Positions 1 to 6,891 of a stretch of DNA of 18,595 bases are shown here, piece by piece. Source of the stretch: Oscillospiraceae bacterium (lineage in GTDB: Bacteria; Bacillota; Clostridia; Oscillospirales; Ruminococcaceae); NCBI GenBank assembly GCA_016303235.1, contig JAEDMB010000025.1, forward strand, positions 1 through 18,595, in the 5' to 3' direction. The translations under genes and the position numbers were made by a program. The notes under the pieces were generated by a model. It was not told the origin of the DNA. It worked only from the letters and a program-made list of their open reading frames with translations, and made no database searches. How positions within the stretch are numbered: position 1 is the stretch's first letter; each line of letters begins with the position of its first letter.

Positions 1-15
1 TATTTTAAATCCCAT
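1..15 (-). CDS. 5' end of a divergent gene, product unknown (partial)
   Basis: Reading the minus strand from base 15, an ATG is followed by four in-frame codons (M-G-F-K-I) before the window ends. An AGGAGA ribosome site lies at 30..25, nine bases ahead of the ATG, and a good SigA-like promoter lies further upstream at 84..55. Together these make a real gene start likely even though only five codons are visible. Nothing can be said about the product. It is transcribed divergently from the rimP operon, so the two promoters share about 60 bp of spacer. Confidence 0.5.
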
Positions 16-54
16 AAAAAATAATCTCCTTTTAAAAAATTTTTTTCTGATTAA

Positions 55-84
55 ATTCTATCACAGGGGATATATATTTGTCAA
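55..84 (-). promoter_or_regulatory. SigA-like promoter of the divergent gene
   Basis: On the minus strand a perfect TTGACA -35 box lies at 84..79 and a TAGAAT -10 box at 60..55, separated by 18 bp, with a TGa extension just before the -10 box. It points to the ATG at base 15 and would give a leader of roughly 35 nt. The boxes are seen directly; activity is inferred. Confidence 0.65.
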
Positions 85-141
85 GCTTATAAAAACAGTT
101 TGTAAAATTTTTCGTGTTTCAGAAAAAAATTGCAAAAACAC

Positions 142-170
142 TTGATTTTTAATATACAGTGTGCTATAAT
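142..170 (+). promoter_or_regulatory. SigA-like promoter of the rimP-nusA-infB operon
   Basis: A TTGATT -35 box at 142-147 and a consensus TATAAT -10 box at 165-170 are separated by 17 bp, and the -10 is extended by TGc. The predicted start of transcription is near 177, just ahead of the leader hairpin at 194-218. No further promoter this good, and no strong terminator, was seen before the end of gltX, so this is likely the main promoter of the whole translation cluster. Confidence 0.8.
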
Positions 171-193
171 ATTAAAAGTAAGATGTTCACCCA

Positions 194-218
194 AAAGACC
201 GGAAAGCTTCCGGTCTTT
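194..218 (+). promoter_or_regulatory. 11-bp hairpin in the rimP leader
   Basis: A perfect inverted repeat has arms at 194-204 and 208-218 with a 3-nt loop (agc), all inside the short transcribed leader between the promoter and the rimP ribosome site at 231-234. It is followed by a mixed sequence (agtttg), not a U-tract, so it is a poor intrinsic terminator. Hairpins ahead of rimP are common in Firmicutes as I remember them; a regulatory or mRNA-stabilising role is inference. Confidence 0.6.
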
Positions 219-243
219 AGTTTGTATATTGGAGATGTTGCTT

Positions 244-720
244 TTGAAATTGAAAAAATTCGGAAATACCGAACGTAAAATTTATGACCTTGTAAAGCCT
301 ATTACTGATGAACTCGAATATTTTCTCTGGGATATAAGCTTTGTAAAAGAAGGTGCTGTATGGTATCTCAGAGTATTTATTGACCGTGATGAGGGAATAT
401 CTATTCAAGACTGCGAAACAGTTACAGCTCCCGTCAGTGATATGCTTGACCGTGAAGACCCTATCGAACAGAGCTATATTCTCGAAGTCGGTTCGGCAGG
501 TCTTGAAAGAGAACTCGTGCGTGAAGAACATTTTGAGGCATGTATAGGCGATACGGTTCAGGTAAGACTTATCCGTGCCGTTGACGGTGAAAAGGATATA
601 ATCGGTACGCTTTTGTCTGCTGACCGTGATAAAATTACAGTCAGAACTGATGACGGCAATGAAAAGGAATATATGCTTGCAGATACTGCACATGTAAAGC
701 TTTATCTCGACTTTGCATAA
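244..720 (+). CDS. rimP: Ribosome maturation factor RimP
   Basis: RimP helps assemble the 30S subunit in the cytoplasm. The protein (158 residues from the start chosen here, usual for the family) shows the N-terminal RimP domain with the stretch YLRVFIDRDEGIS near residues 41-53 and the family signature LEVGSAGLERELV near 81-93, followed by the C-terminal SH3-like domain. The reading frame is open back to base 130, but that part covers the promoter and leader hairpin. The GGAG at 231-234 fits best with a TTG start at 244 (nine-base gap). The in-frame ATG at 235 directly abuts the GGAG and is too close to use it; TTG at 250 is another option. First gene of the operon, 29 bases ahead of nusA, which is the conserved bacterial order. 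Confidence 0.93.
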   Translation: MKLKKFGNTERKIYDLVKPITDELEYFLWDISFVKEGAVWYLRVFIDRDEGISIQDCETVTAPVSDMLDREDPIEQSYILEVGSAGLERELVREEHFEACIGDTVQVRLIRAVDGEKDIIGTLLSADRDKITVRTDDGNEKEYMLADTAHVKLYLDFA

Positions 721-749
721 AATATATAATATCGGAGGAATTTATCAAA

Positions 750-2033
750 ATGGATAACAGTTTTTTTAATGCACTTGAAATGCTTGGAAGCGAAAACAGC
801 GTTGATATAGAAACGCTTGTTGAAAAAGTAAAGTCAGCTATGCTCAAGGCTGCCAAAAGAGCATATCCGCACAGTGAGGACAATATAAGAATTGATATTG
901 ATACTAAGAATAAAGTATTCAATATGTATATAGTTCAGCAGATTATTGACGATGTGCCGATTGATATAAATGAAATTAATATTGAGGACGCAAAGGCTGT
1001 TGACCCGACTGCTTATGTCGGAGGAACTATGCTCCATAAAATTGATATTTCAAGCCTCGGAAGAACAGCTGCAATATCTGCAAAGCAGTCTATCAAAGGC
1101 GACCTTCGTCAGATTAACAGAGAACAGATTATGAAGCGTTTCGGAGACAAGAAACATTGCTGTATAAATGTAAAAGTTTCACAGATTGACCACTCAAAGG
1201 GTGATATTACTGTGGAATATGAGGGAACTGAACTCTATCTTTTCAAAAAAGAACAGATTCCGGGCGAAACTTTTCATATAGACCAGAATGTAAAGGTTTA
1301 TATAACTGATATCGCAAATCCGGAAAAAAAGCCTATTATAAAAATTTCACGTTCACACAAGGATTTTGTAAAATGTCTTTTTGAAATAGAATCCCCTGAA
1401 ATATATGACGGTACTGTTGAAATAAAGGCAATTTCTCGTGAGGCGGGTTCAAGAACAAAAATGGCTGTATGGTCGAAAAATCCCGATGTTGACCCGGTCG
1501 GAGCCTGCATAGGCCCCAGAGGTAGCCGTATAAATGCTGTTGTACATGAGCTTAACGGTGAAAAAATCGATATTATTCCTTACAGCGAAAATCCTGCTGA
1601 ATTTATTGCAAGGTCACTTGCTCCTGCGAAAGTTCTCAAAACAGTAATTACTACTCCGCCTGCTCCCGTTAAAGCAGAAGAAACGGCAGAAACTGAAAAT
1701 ACAGGCGATTCCGAAAAGAAATCACATAAGGAAAATGCCCCAAGAGAAAATAAAAAATGTACTGTAATTGTTCCGAATGACCAGCTTTCCCTCGCAATAG
1801 GAAACAAGGGACAGAATGCTAAACTTGCTGCAAAGCTTACCAAATACAAAATTGATATAAAACCGCAGTTTGATATTGTAACAGGTGAGGAAGCTCCTGA
1901 ACTTAAAGATGATACACAGAAATTTCTTGATTCTGCCGGAAATGATGATGATATGATTTCCGAAGAAAATATTCCGGAAAATGATGAAATCATTATTGAT
2001 GATTCCGATGATGCTGAAAATGCCGGAGTATAA
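750..2033 (+). CDS. nusA: Transcription termination/antitermination factor NusA
   Basis: NusA binds RNA polymerase and nascent RNA, and modulates pausing, termination and antitermination. The 427 residues show the N-terminal polymerase-binding domain (about 1-125), an S1 domain (about 130-200), KH1 with its G-x-x-G loop GPRG at 255-258, and KH2 with GNKG at 351-354 followed by QNAKLAAKLT. Odd: between the KH1 end (SLAPAKVLK) and the start of KH2 (CTVIVPNDQLSLAIG) lies a 36-residue Pro/Glu/Lys-rich stretch (301-336), where most NusA proteins have a link of only about ten residues. The C-terminus is an acidic tail rich in D and E, with none of the E. coli-type acidic repeats. The ribosome site GGAGG is at 734-738. 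The gene sits between rimP and rnpM as in Bacillus. Confidence 0.97.
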   Translation: MDNSFFNALEMLGSENSVDIETLVEKVKSAMLKAAKRAYPHSEDNIRIDIDTKNKVFNMYIVQQIIDDVPIDINEINIEDAKAVDPTAYVGGTMLHKIDISSLGRTAAISAKQSIKGDLRQINREQIMKRFGDKKHCCINVKVSQIDHSKGDITVEYEGTELYLFKKEQIPGETFHIDQNVKVYITDIANPEKKPIIKISRSHKDFVKCLFEIESPEIYDGTVEIKAISREAGSRTKMAVWSKNPDVDPVGACIGPRGSRINAVVHELNGEKIDIIPYSENPAEFIARSLAPAKVLKTVITTPPAPVKAEETAETENTGDSEKKSHKENAPRENKKCTVIVPNDQLSLAIGNKGQNAKLAAKLTKYKIDIKPQFDIVTGEEAPELKDDTQKFLDSAGNDDDMISEENIPENDEIIIDDSDDAENAGV

Positions 2034-2039
2034 ATAATT

Positions 2040-2312
2040 ATGAAACCTAAAAAAATACCTATGAGAATGTGTCTCGGCTGTGGCGAAAACAAGCCTAAGC
2101 GTGAACTCGTAAGAGTTGTAAAATCTCCGGAAGGTGAAATAAGCCTTGACCTTACAGGCAAAAAATCCGGCAGAGGTGCTTATATATGCAGAAGTGCCGA
2201 ATGTCTTTTAAAAGCCAGAAAGTCCAGACGCTTTGAAAAATCATTTTCATGCAGAATAGATGACAGTGTTTATGAGGTAATGGAAAATGAACTCCGTTCA
2301 GAAAATGATTAA
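2040..2312 (+). CDS. rnpM: RNase P modulator RnpM (YlxR family)
   Basis: A small basic protein of 90 residues from the YlxR/DUF448 family, long known only as a nusA-infB neighbour; the Bacillus subtilis member binds RNase P RNA and has been renamed RnpM. Seen here: the N-terminal RMCLGCG motif with the C11-x-x-C14 pair, the ELVRVV strand, and the hallmark GRGAYIC at 44-50, followed by a basic RKSRRFEKSF segment that fits RNA binding. It starts 7 bases after the nusA stop, with a GGAG at 2025-2028 inside the end of nusA, so translation is likely coupled. The 3' end overlaps ylxQ by 26 bases. Confidence 0.93.
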   Translation: MKPKKIPMRMCLGCGENKPKRELVRVVKSPEGEISLDLTGKKSGRGAYICRSAECLLKARKSRRFEKSFSCRIDDSVYEVMENELRSEND

Positions 2313-2598
2313 TCTTCTTACTATATGCAGACGTGCCGGCAGATTAACTATCGGCTTTGATGCTGTTTCAGATGCCGTAAAAAATAAAAAGGCTTTCTGT
2401 GTTATGACTGCAAGTGATATTTCTGCCAATACTCTTAAAGAAATATCTTTTGTATGTTCAAAATATAATGTGAAAATCATTCCGGCTCGCCTGACCAAGG
2501 AGGAACTTGAATTTTATCTCGGAAAAACTACTGCTGTTATAGCTGTATGTGACAGGGGGTTTGCAGATAGTTTTACAGCTCTTGCTGAAAAATTATGA
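2287..2598 (+). CDS. ylxQ: L7Ae-like ribosomal protein family YlxQ
   Basis: A 103-residue member of the L7Ae/L30e/Gadd45 fold; family members bind kink-turn RNA, but the cellular role of YlxQ is not firmly known. Seen here: ICRRAGRLTIGFDAV near residues 10-24, the ASDIS...TLKEI segment, and the C-terminal AVCDRGFADSF, all in the order of the family. The start at 2287 lies inside rnpM and is preceded by GAGG in the rnpM reading frame at a suitable distance. An ATG at 2305 would give a shorter protein but has no ribosome site. The 26-base overlap suggests translational coupling with rnpM. A short hairpin and 52 bases separate it from infB. Confidence 0.9.
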   Translation: MNSVQKMINLLTICRRAGRLTIGFDAVSDAVKNKKAFCVMTASDISANTLKEISFVCSKYNVKIIPARLTKEELEFYLGKTTAVIAVCDRGFADSFTALAEKL

Positions 2599-2600
2599 TA

Positions 2601-2617
2601 TGCCGGAATATCCGGCA
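2601..2617 (+). other. Short hairpin between ylxQ and infB
   Basis: Perfect 7-bp arms (TGCCGGA / TCCGGCA) around a 3-nt loop start three bases after the ylxQ stop. An AT-rich stretch without a U-tract follows, so it is not a convincing terminator. It could be an mRNA processing or stability element ahead of infB; this is inference. Confidence 0.35.
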
Positions 2618-2650
2618 GTATATTAAAATATAAACAGGAGGATTAAGCTT

Positions 2651-5119
2651 ATGCCAAAGAAAATAAAATTAAGTGAATTCGCTTCAGATTTGAATGTTCC
2701 GGTTCAGGAACTTATCTCCTTTTTTGCTGAAAAAGGCGACAATAAAAAGAAATCTGTATCCTCTCTTACAAGCGATGAAATGAATCTTCTGCTTGAACAC
2801 TATACTATGAAAAATCAGGTCTCAAGCTTTAATGAATATTTCGCATCAGCAGGCGAATCAAAAACTTCTCCGGAAAATAAAAACACTGATTCCGGAAAGC
2901 CCCTGAATAAAAATAACAGGCAGGAGAAAAAATCCGCACAGGATATACAGACTCCAAAGGCTGAAAAACAAGCCGGTTCAAAAAAATCCGAAAGGACAAA
3001 GGATAATAAGCCTATGCAGAATAATAATTCAAAAAATCAGAAATCTAAAACCCCTCATGGTGAAAGAACTAAGCTCAATTCATCATTCAGCTCTGAAACT
3101 TCTTCAACAATGTTCAGTTCTGAAACTTCTCAGGCAACAGTCAAGAGAAGAACCGTTGACACAAGAGGTAGCTATATAGACCTTGACAAGTACAATGAAC
3201 GCTATGAACAGATTGCTCCCGACAGCGGTAAGCATGGCAAGGATAACTATTCTTCCAAAAAACAGAAGATAAATCAGAAATCTGCTCAGCGTAACCGCCA
3301 GCAGTATTCAAACAAGGAATCAGAGGCTGAAAAGCTCCGCCGTCTTGAACTCGAACGTGCAAGAAAACAGCAGATTAAAGTTATGATTCCTGACAGCATT
3401 ACAGTGGGCGAGCTTGCTGTAAGACTTAAGAAAAGTGCTGCCGAAGTTATTAAAAAGCTTATGAGCTTAGGTGTTATGGCTACTATCAATGAACAGATTG
3501 ATTTTGATACAGCCTCTCTCGTTGCCGAGGAACTCGGTGCAAAGGTTGAAAAGGAAGTTATCGTTACTATTGAGGAACGTCTTATTGATGACAGCGATGA
3601 TGATGAAAATCTCCAGTCAAGAAGTCCTGTCGTTGTTGTTATGGGTCACGTTGACCACGGAAAAACTTCTATTCTTGACAGAATAAGACATGCCAACGTA
3701 ACAGCATCGGAGGCAGGCGGAATTACTCAGCATATCGGTGCTTATCAGGTAAAATATAACGGTCAGACCATTACATTCCTTGATACCCCCGGACATGAAG
3801 CTTTTACTTCAATGCGTGCAAGAGGTGCAAATATTACTGATATTGCTATTCTTGTTGTCGCAGCCGATGACGGAATTATGCCTCAGACTATTGAATCCAT
3901 AAATCATGCTAAAGCTGCAAATATTCAGGTTATCGTTGCTATAAATAAAATGGATAAGGAAGGGGCTAATGCTGACCGTGTAAAACAGGAACTCACTGAA
4001 CATAATCTCGTATGCGAGGACTGGGGCGGTGATACTATATGCGTTCCCGTATCCGCTAAAACAGGGGAGGGTATTGATGAACTTCTTGAAAATATTCTCC
4101 TTGTTGCCGAAGTTCAGGAGCTTAAGGCTAATCCTGACAGACTCGCAAAGGGTACTGTTATTGAGGCTCGCCTTGATAAGGGCAGAGGCCCTATTGCTAC
4201 ACTTCTCGTTCAGAAAGGTACTCTCCATACCGGTGATGTTATAATTGCCGGAACTTCCGTGGGAAGAGTCCGTGTTATGACTAATGACAAGGGAAAGCCT
4301 GTCAAGAGTGCAGGCCCGTCTGTTCCGGTTGAAATTACCGGTCTTGCAGATGTTCCGAGTGCAGGCGATATATTCGATGCTGTCAAGGACGAAAGACTTG
4401 CAAGAGAACTTGTTGAAAAGAGAAAGCATGAGCTTAAGGAAGAACAGTTCAAATCCGTTAAGAAAGTTACTCTTGATAACCTTTTCAGCCATATTGCAGA
4501 GGGCGAAATCAAGGAACTTCCTATTATAGTAAAGGCAGATGTTCAGGGTTCTGTCGAAGCTGTCAAGCAGTCACTTGAAAAGCTTTCAAATGATGAGGTA
4601 AGAGTCAGAGTTATTCATGGCGGTGTTGGTGCTGTAAATGAAAGTGATGTTATGCTTGCAAATGCATCTAATGCTATTATAGTCGGCTTTAACGTAAGAC
4701 CTGACCCCGTTGCTGCGGAAAGTGCTGCAAGAGACGGCGTTGATATAAGACTTTACAGAATTATTTATGACGCTATCGAAGAAATCGAAACTGCTATGAA
4801 AGGTATGCTCGCTCCGAAATTCAGGGAGATTGCTGTCGGCAGAATTGAAGTACGTCAGGTATATAAAATTTCAAATGTCGGAATGGTTGCCGGCTGTTAC
4901 GTCGTTGACGGAAAGGTTACAAGACAGTCACAGATAAGAGTAGTGCGTGACGGTATTGTTGTTGCTGAAGACAAAATCAGCAGTCTTAAGCGTTTCAAGG
5001 ACGATGCAAAGGAAGTTGCCTCCGGATATGAATGTGGTATAAGCCTTGAAAAATTCAGTGATGTCAAAGAGGGAGATATTTTTGAAGCATTCATGATAGA
5101 GGAATACAGAGAGGACTGA
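2651..5119 (+). CDS. infB: Translation initiation factor IF-2
   Basis: IF2 is the GTPase that brings fMet-tRNA to the 30S subunit and promotes 50S joining. The 822 residues show a first IF2_N domain (about 1-50), a long hydrophilic linker rich in K, S, N, Q and E (about 55-235), a second IF2_N domain (about 240-300), then the GTPase: G1 GHVDHGKT at 332-339, GGITQHIG switch region, G3 DTPGH at 378-382, G4 NKMD at 432-435, G5 SAK at 468-470. Domains II, III and the fMet-tRNA-binding C-terminal domain follow and look intact. The ribosome site AGGAGG is at 2636-2641. The linker contains a near-perfect 18-base direct repeat at 3086-3103 and 3113-3130 (period 27, in frame), encoding two copies of FSSETS. 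The two IF2_N domains with a variable linker are normal for low-GC Firmicutes. Confidence 0.98.
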   Translation: MPKKIKLSEFASDLNVPVQELISFFAEKGDNKKKSVSSLTSDEMNLLLEHYTMKNQVSSFNEYFASAGESKTSPENKNTDSGKPLNKNNRQEKKSAQDIQTPKAEKQAGSKKSERTKDNKPMQNNNSKNQKSKTPHGERTKLNSSFSSETSSTMFSSETSQATVKRRTVDTRGSYIDLDKYNERYEQIAPDSGKHGKDNYSSKKQKINQKSAQRNRQQYSNKESEAEKLRRLELERARKQQIKVMIPDSITVGELAVRLKKSAAEVIKKLMSLGVMATINEQIDFDTASLVAEELGAKVEKEVIVTIEERLIDDSDDDENLQSRSPVVVVMGHVDHGKTSILDRIRHANVTASEAGGITQHIGAYQVKYNGQTITFLDTPGHEAFTSMRARGANITDIAILVVAADDGIMPQTIESINHAKAANIQVIVAINKMDKEGANADRVKQELTEHNLVCEDWGGDTICVPVSAKTGEGIDELLENILLVAEVQELKANPDRLAKGTVIEARLDKGRGPIATLLVQKGTLHTGDVIIAGTSVGRVRVMTNDKGKPVKSAGPSVPVEITGLADVPSAGDIFDAVKDERLARELVEKRKHELKEEQFKSVKKVTLDNLFSHIAEGEIKELPIIVKADVQGSVEAVKQSLEKLSNDEVRVRVIHGGVGAVNESDVMLANASNAIIVGFNVRPDPVAAESAARDGVDIRLYRIIYDAIEEIETAMKGMLAPKFREIAVGRIEVRQVYKISNVGMVAGCYVVDGKVTRQSQIRVVRDGIVVAEDKISSLKRFKDDAKEVASGYECGISLEKFSDVKEGDIFEAFMIEEYRED

Positions 5120-5126
5120 TTTCTTT

Positions 5127-5567
5127 ATGAATAACAGCAGAATGAGCAACAAGGATATGCTGAATTACTGTGATGAGGCTCTCGCATGGGAGGATTTCGG
5201 CCCTGTTGATATATTCTTCTTTGAATCAGTCAAAAAAATTCTTCTCGGTGAATGCAGTATCACGGAAGAACCCGAAATTGATGACCTTCTCGGCATTGAG
5301 AGACCTGTCGGCTCTGAAGAACTTGAGCCGGATTATGATAAATATGCTGATGAATACTATGATGAGGAAATCAGTGAAGAATCAGAAAATCCTGCTGACT
5401 CTCCTGCGGAAGAAAAACAGGAGAGTTACAGCGTCAGCATTGAAAAGTCTGATGATATAACAGATGTCTCCGAGGAAATGAAAATATTTGCTGATACTAT
5501 TTTTGCTGACGGCTTTTTTGATTCTGATGATGAAGGCGAAGATGAATATACTGAAAATATTCAGTAA
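5127..5567 (+). CDS. Unrecognised highly acidic protein between infB and rbfA
   Basis: I do not recognise this 146-residue protein. By hand count it has 20 Asp and 27 Glu against only 9 Lys/Arg, so about a third is acidic. The first ~50 residues look foldable, with hydrophobic and aromatic groups (MLNYCDEALAWEDFG, VDIFFFESVKKILLG). The rest is mostly D/E/S/Y-rich and probably disordered, with a final hydrophobic segment (EEMKIFADTIFADGFF). There is no signal peptide, membrane helix or cysteine motif. The start is 7 bases after the infB stop and uses GAGG at the end of infB; an ATG at 5142 is an alternative. rbfA follows after 13 bases. In Bacillus this slot holds ylxP (DUF503), but I see no resemblance. 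Codon style matches its neighbours. A role near the ribosome or as a nucleic-acid mimic is only a guess. Confidence 0.85.
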   Translation: MNNSRMSNKDMLNYCDEALAWEDFGPVDIFFFESVKKILLGECSITEEPEIDDLLGIERPVGSEELEPDYDKYADEYYDEEISEESENPADSPAEEKQESYSVSIEKSDDITDVSEEMKIFADTIFADGFFDSDDEGEDEYTENIQ

Positions 5568-5580
5568 GAAAGGATAATTT

Positions 5581-5916
5581 ATGCCTAATTTTAAACTTAA
5601 CCGTATGGAGGAAGATATAAAGCGTGAAATGACTGCTATTCTCCGTGAGCTTAAAGACCCCCGCATAGCTCCTATGCTTACTGTCGTAAGGGCAGAGCTT
5701 TCCGGTGATATGTCATACTGCAAAATATATGTTTCCTGTCTTGAGGGAATGGATAAAACAAAGCAGTCCGTAAAGGGTCTTGTCAGTGCGGGAGGATTTA
5801 TAAAGCGTGAACTCTTTCACCGCCTTAAAATGAGAAAGTGTCCCGAACTCAATTTTATTGCTGATGATTCCATTGCATACGGTGCGGAAATTAACAGAAA
5901 ACTTAATGAAATGTAA
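5581..5916 (+). CDS. rbfA: Ribosome-binding factor A
   Basis: RbfA is a small KH-fold protein that binds immature 30S subunits and aids 16S rRNA maturation, especially in the cold. The 111 residues show the typical start with RMEEDIKREMTAILRE, the conserved LKDPRI segment followed by LTVVRAELSGD, the YCKIYVS strand, and the final helix region with KCPELNFIADDSIAYG. Length is normal for a Firmicute member. An AAAGGA ribosome site precedes the ATG. It follows the acidic unknown gene and is 18 bases ahead of nrnA, in the usual clostridial order. Confidence 0.95.
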   Translation: MPNFKLNRMEEDIKREMTAILRELKDPRIAPMLTVVRAELSGDMSYCKIYVSCLEGMDKTKQSVKGLVSAGGFIKRELFHRLKMRKCPELNFIADDSIAYGAEINRKLNEM

Positions 5917-5934
5917 TTCGGGAGGAATTTTTTT

Positions 5935-6891
5935 ATGCTTATTAGTATGAGTGAGGCTGGCAGTTTTCTCGAAAACTGCGATAATGCTTATATACTTGTC
6001 CATCAGAGTCCGGACGGTGACTGTATCGGTTCAGGCTTTGCACTTCATGCCGTTCTGAAAAGTATGGGAAAGAGAAGTGCTGTTATTTGCTGTGACCCTT
6101 TTCTGAAAAAATTTGATTATATTACAGCTGTTGAAAATAATACGGATTTTGAACCCGATACTGTTATTGCTGTTGATGTTGCTGATACTAAACTTCTCGG
6201 AAAATATCAGGAAATTTACGGCGATAAGGTTCAGCTCTGCATTGACCACCATGTTTCAAATGTAAATTATGCGGAACGTACTCTGCTTGATTCAAAGGCA
6301 TCGGCAACATGCGAAGTTCTTTATAAGCTTTTTACATGTACAATGGGTATTGAAATTTCAGATTATACTGCACTTTGTCTCTATACGGGAATTGCTACTG
6401 ATACAGGCTGTTTCAAATTTGAAAACACAAGTGCTGAAACTCATGAAATTGCCGGCGAAATTATGAGACAGCATAAACTGAACTATGCTAAAATCAACCG
6501 TGAAATGTTCGATATAAAGACTGCCGGCAGACTTAAAATGGAAAGTGCTGTTATAGATATTATGGAATATTATCTTGACGGCAAGGTTACTGTTATATGC
6601 ATAACAAAGGAACTTCTTGACAGTCTCGGTGTTGATTCCAATGATTTGGACGGCTGTGCAAATCTGCCTTTGCAGGTCGAGGGCGTTGAAGTAGGTATCA
6701 CCATAAAGGAAAAAGCTCCCGATTCGTATAAAATTTCAATGCGTTCAACCGGTGACGTGAATGTATCGGAAATCTGTTCCGCTCTCGGCGGAGGCGGTCA
6801 TGCTAAGGCATCAGGCTGTGCTCTGGACGGAAAGCTTGAGGACGTAAAGAAAATTCTTGTTGAAGCTGTCAGAAAGGGTATGAGTCTGTGA
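5935..6891 (+). CDS. nrnA: Bifunctional oligoribonuclease/pAp phosphatase NrnA (DHH/DHHA1)
   Basis: NrnA-type DHH phosphoesterases degrade very short RNAs from the ends and remove the 3' phosphate from pAp; some relatives act on linear or cyclic dinucleotides. The 318 residues carry the metal-binding set: H23 and D27/D29 in HQSPDGDCIGS, D81 in VDVAD, and D104-H105-H106 in IDHHVSN. The substrate-binding DHHA1 domain ends with the GGGGHAKASG loop at 285-294. All key residues are present and the length is that of the family. A GGGAGG ribosome site precedes the ATG. The stop overlaps the truB start by four bases (GTGA), so truB translation is coupled. The exact substrate cannot be read from sequence. 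Confidence 0.92.
   Translation: MLISMSEAGSFLENCDNAYILVHQSPDGDCIGSGFALHAVLKSMGKRSAVICCDPFLKKFDYITAVENNTDFEPDTVIAVDVADTKLLGKYQEIYGDKVQLCIDHHVSNVNYAERTLLDSKASATCEVLYKLFTCTMGIEISDYTALCLYTGIATDTGCFKFENTSAETHEIAGEIMRQHKLNYAKINREMFDIKTAGRLKMESAVIDIMEYYLDGKVTVICITKELLDSLGVDSNDLDGCANLPLQVEGVEVGITIKEKAPDSYKISMRSTGDVNVSEICSALGGGGHAKASGCALDGKLEDVKKILVEAVRKGMSL

Noticed and set aside
130..243. Upstream extension of rimP to an ATG at 130
   Set aside because: This stretch contains the promoter boxes and leader hairpin, and the encoded residues do not resemble RimP.
1580..2161. Minus-strand open frame opposite the end of nusA and start of rnpM (193 codons)
   Set aside because: It spans two real genes, shows a serine/phenylalanine-rich low-complexity product, and resembles no family.
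2601..2617. Hairpin after ylxQ as an intrinsic terminator
   Set aside because: No T-run follows the stem; A/T-mixed sequence leads straight to the infB ribosome site.
3086..3130. Near-perfect 18-base direct repeat in infB as a mobile or regulatory repeat
   Set aside because: It is in frame, encodes FSSETS twice in the disordered linker of IF2, and is best seen as low-complexity drift.
3809..4492. Long open frame on the minus strand opposite infB (227 codons)
   Set aside because: It lies wholly opposite the conserved IF2 GTPase region, has no ribosome site context, and its cysteine/asparagine-rich composition is that of an antisense shadow.
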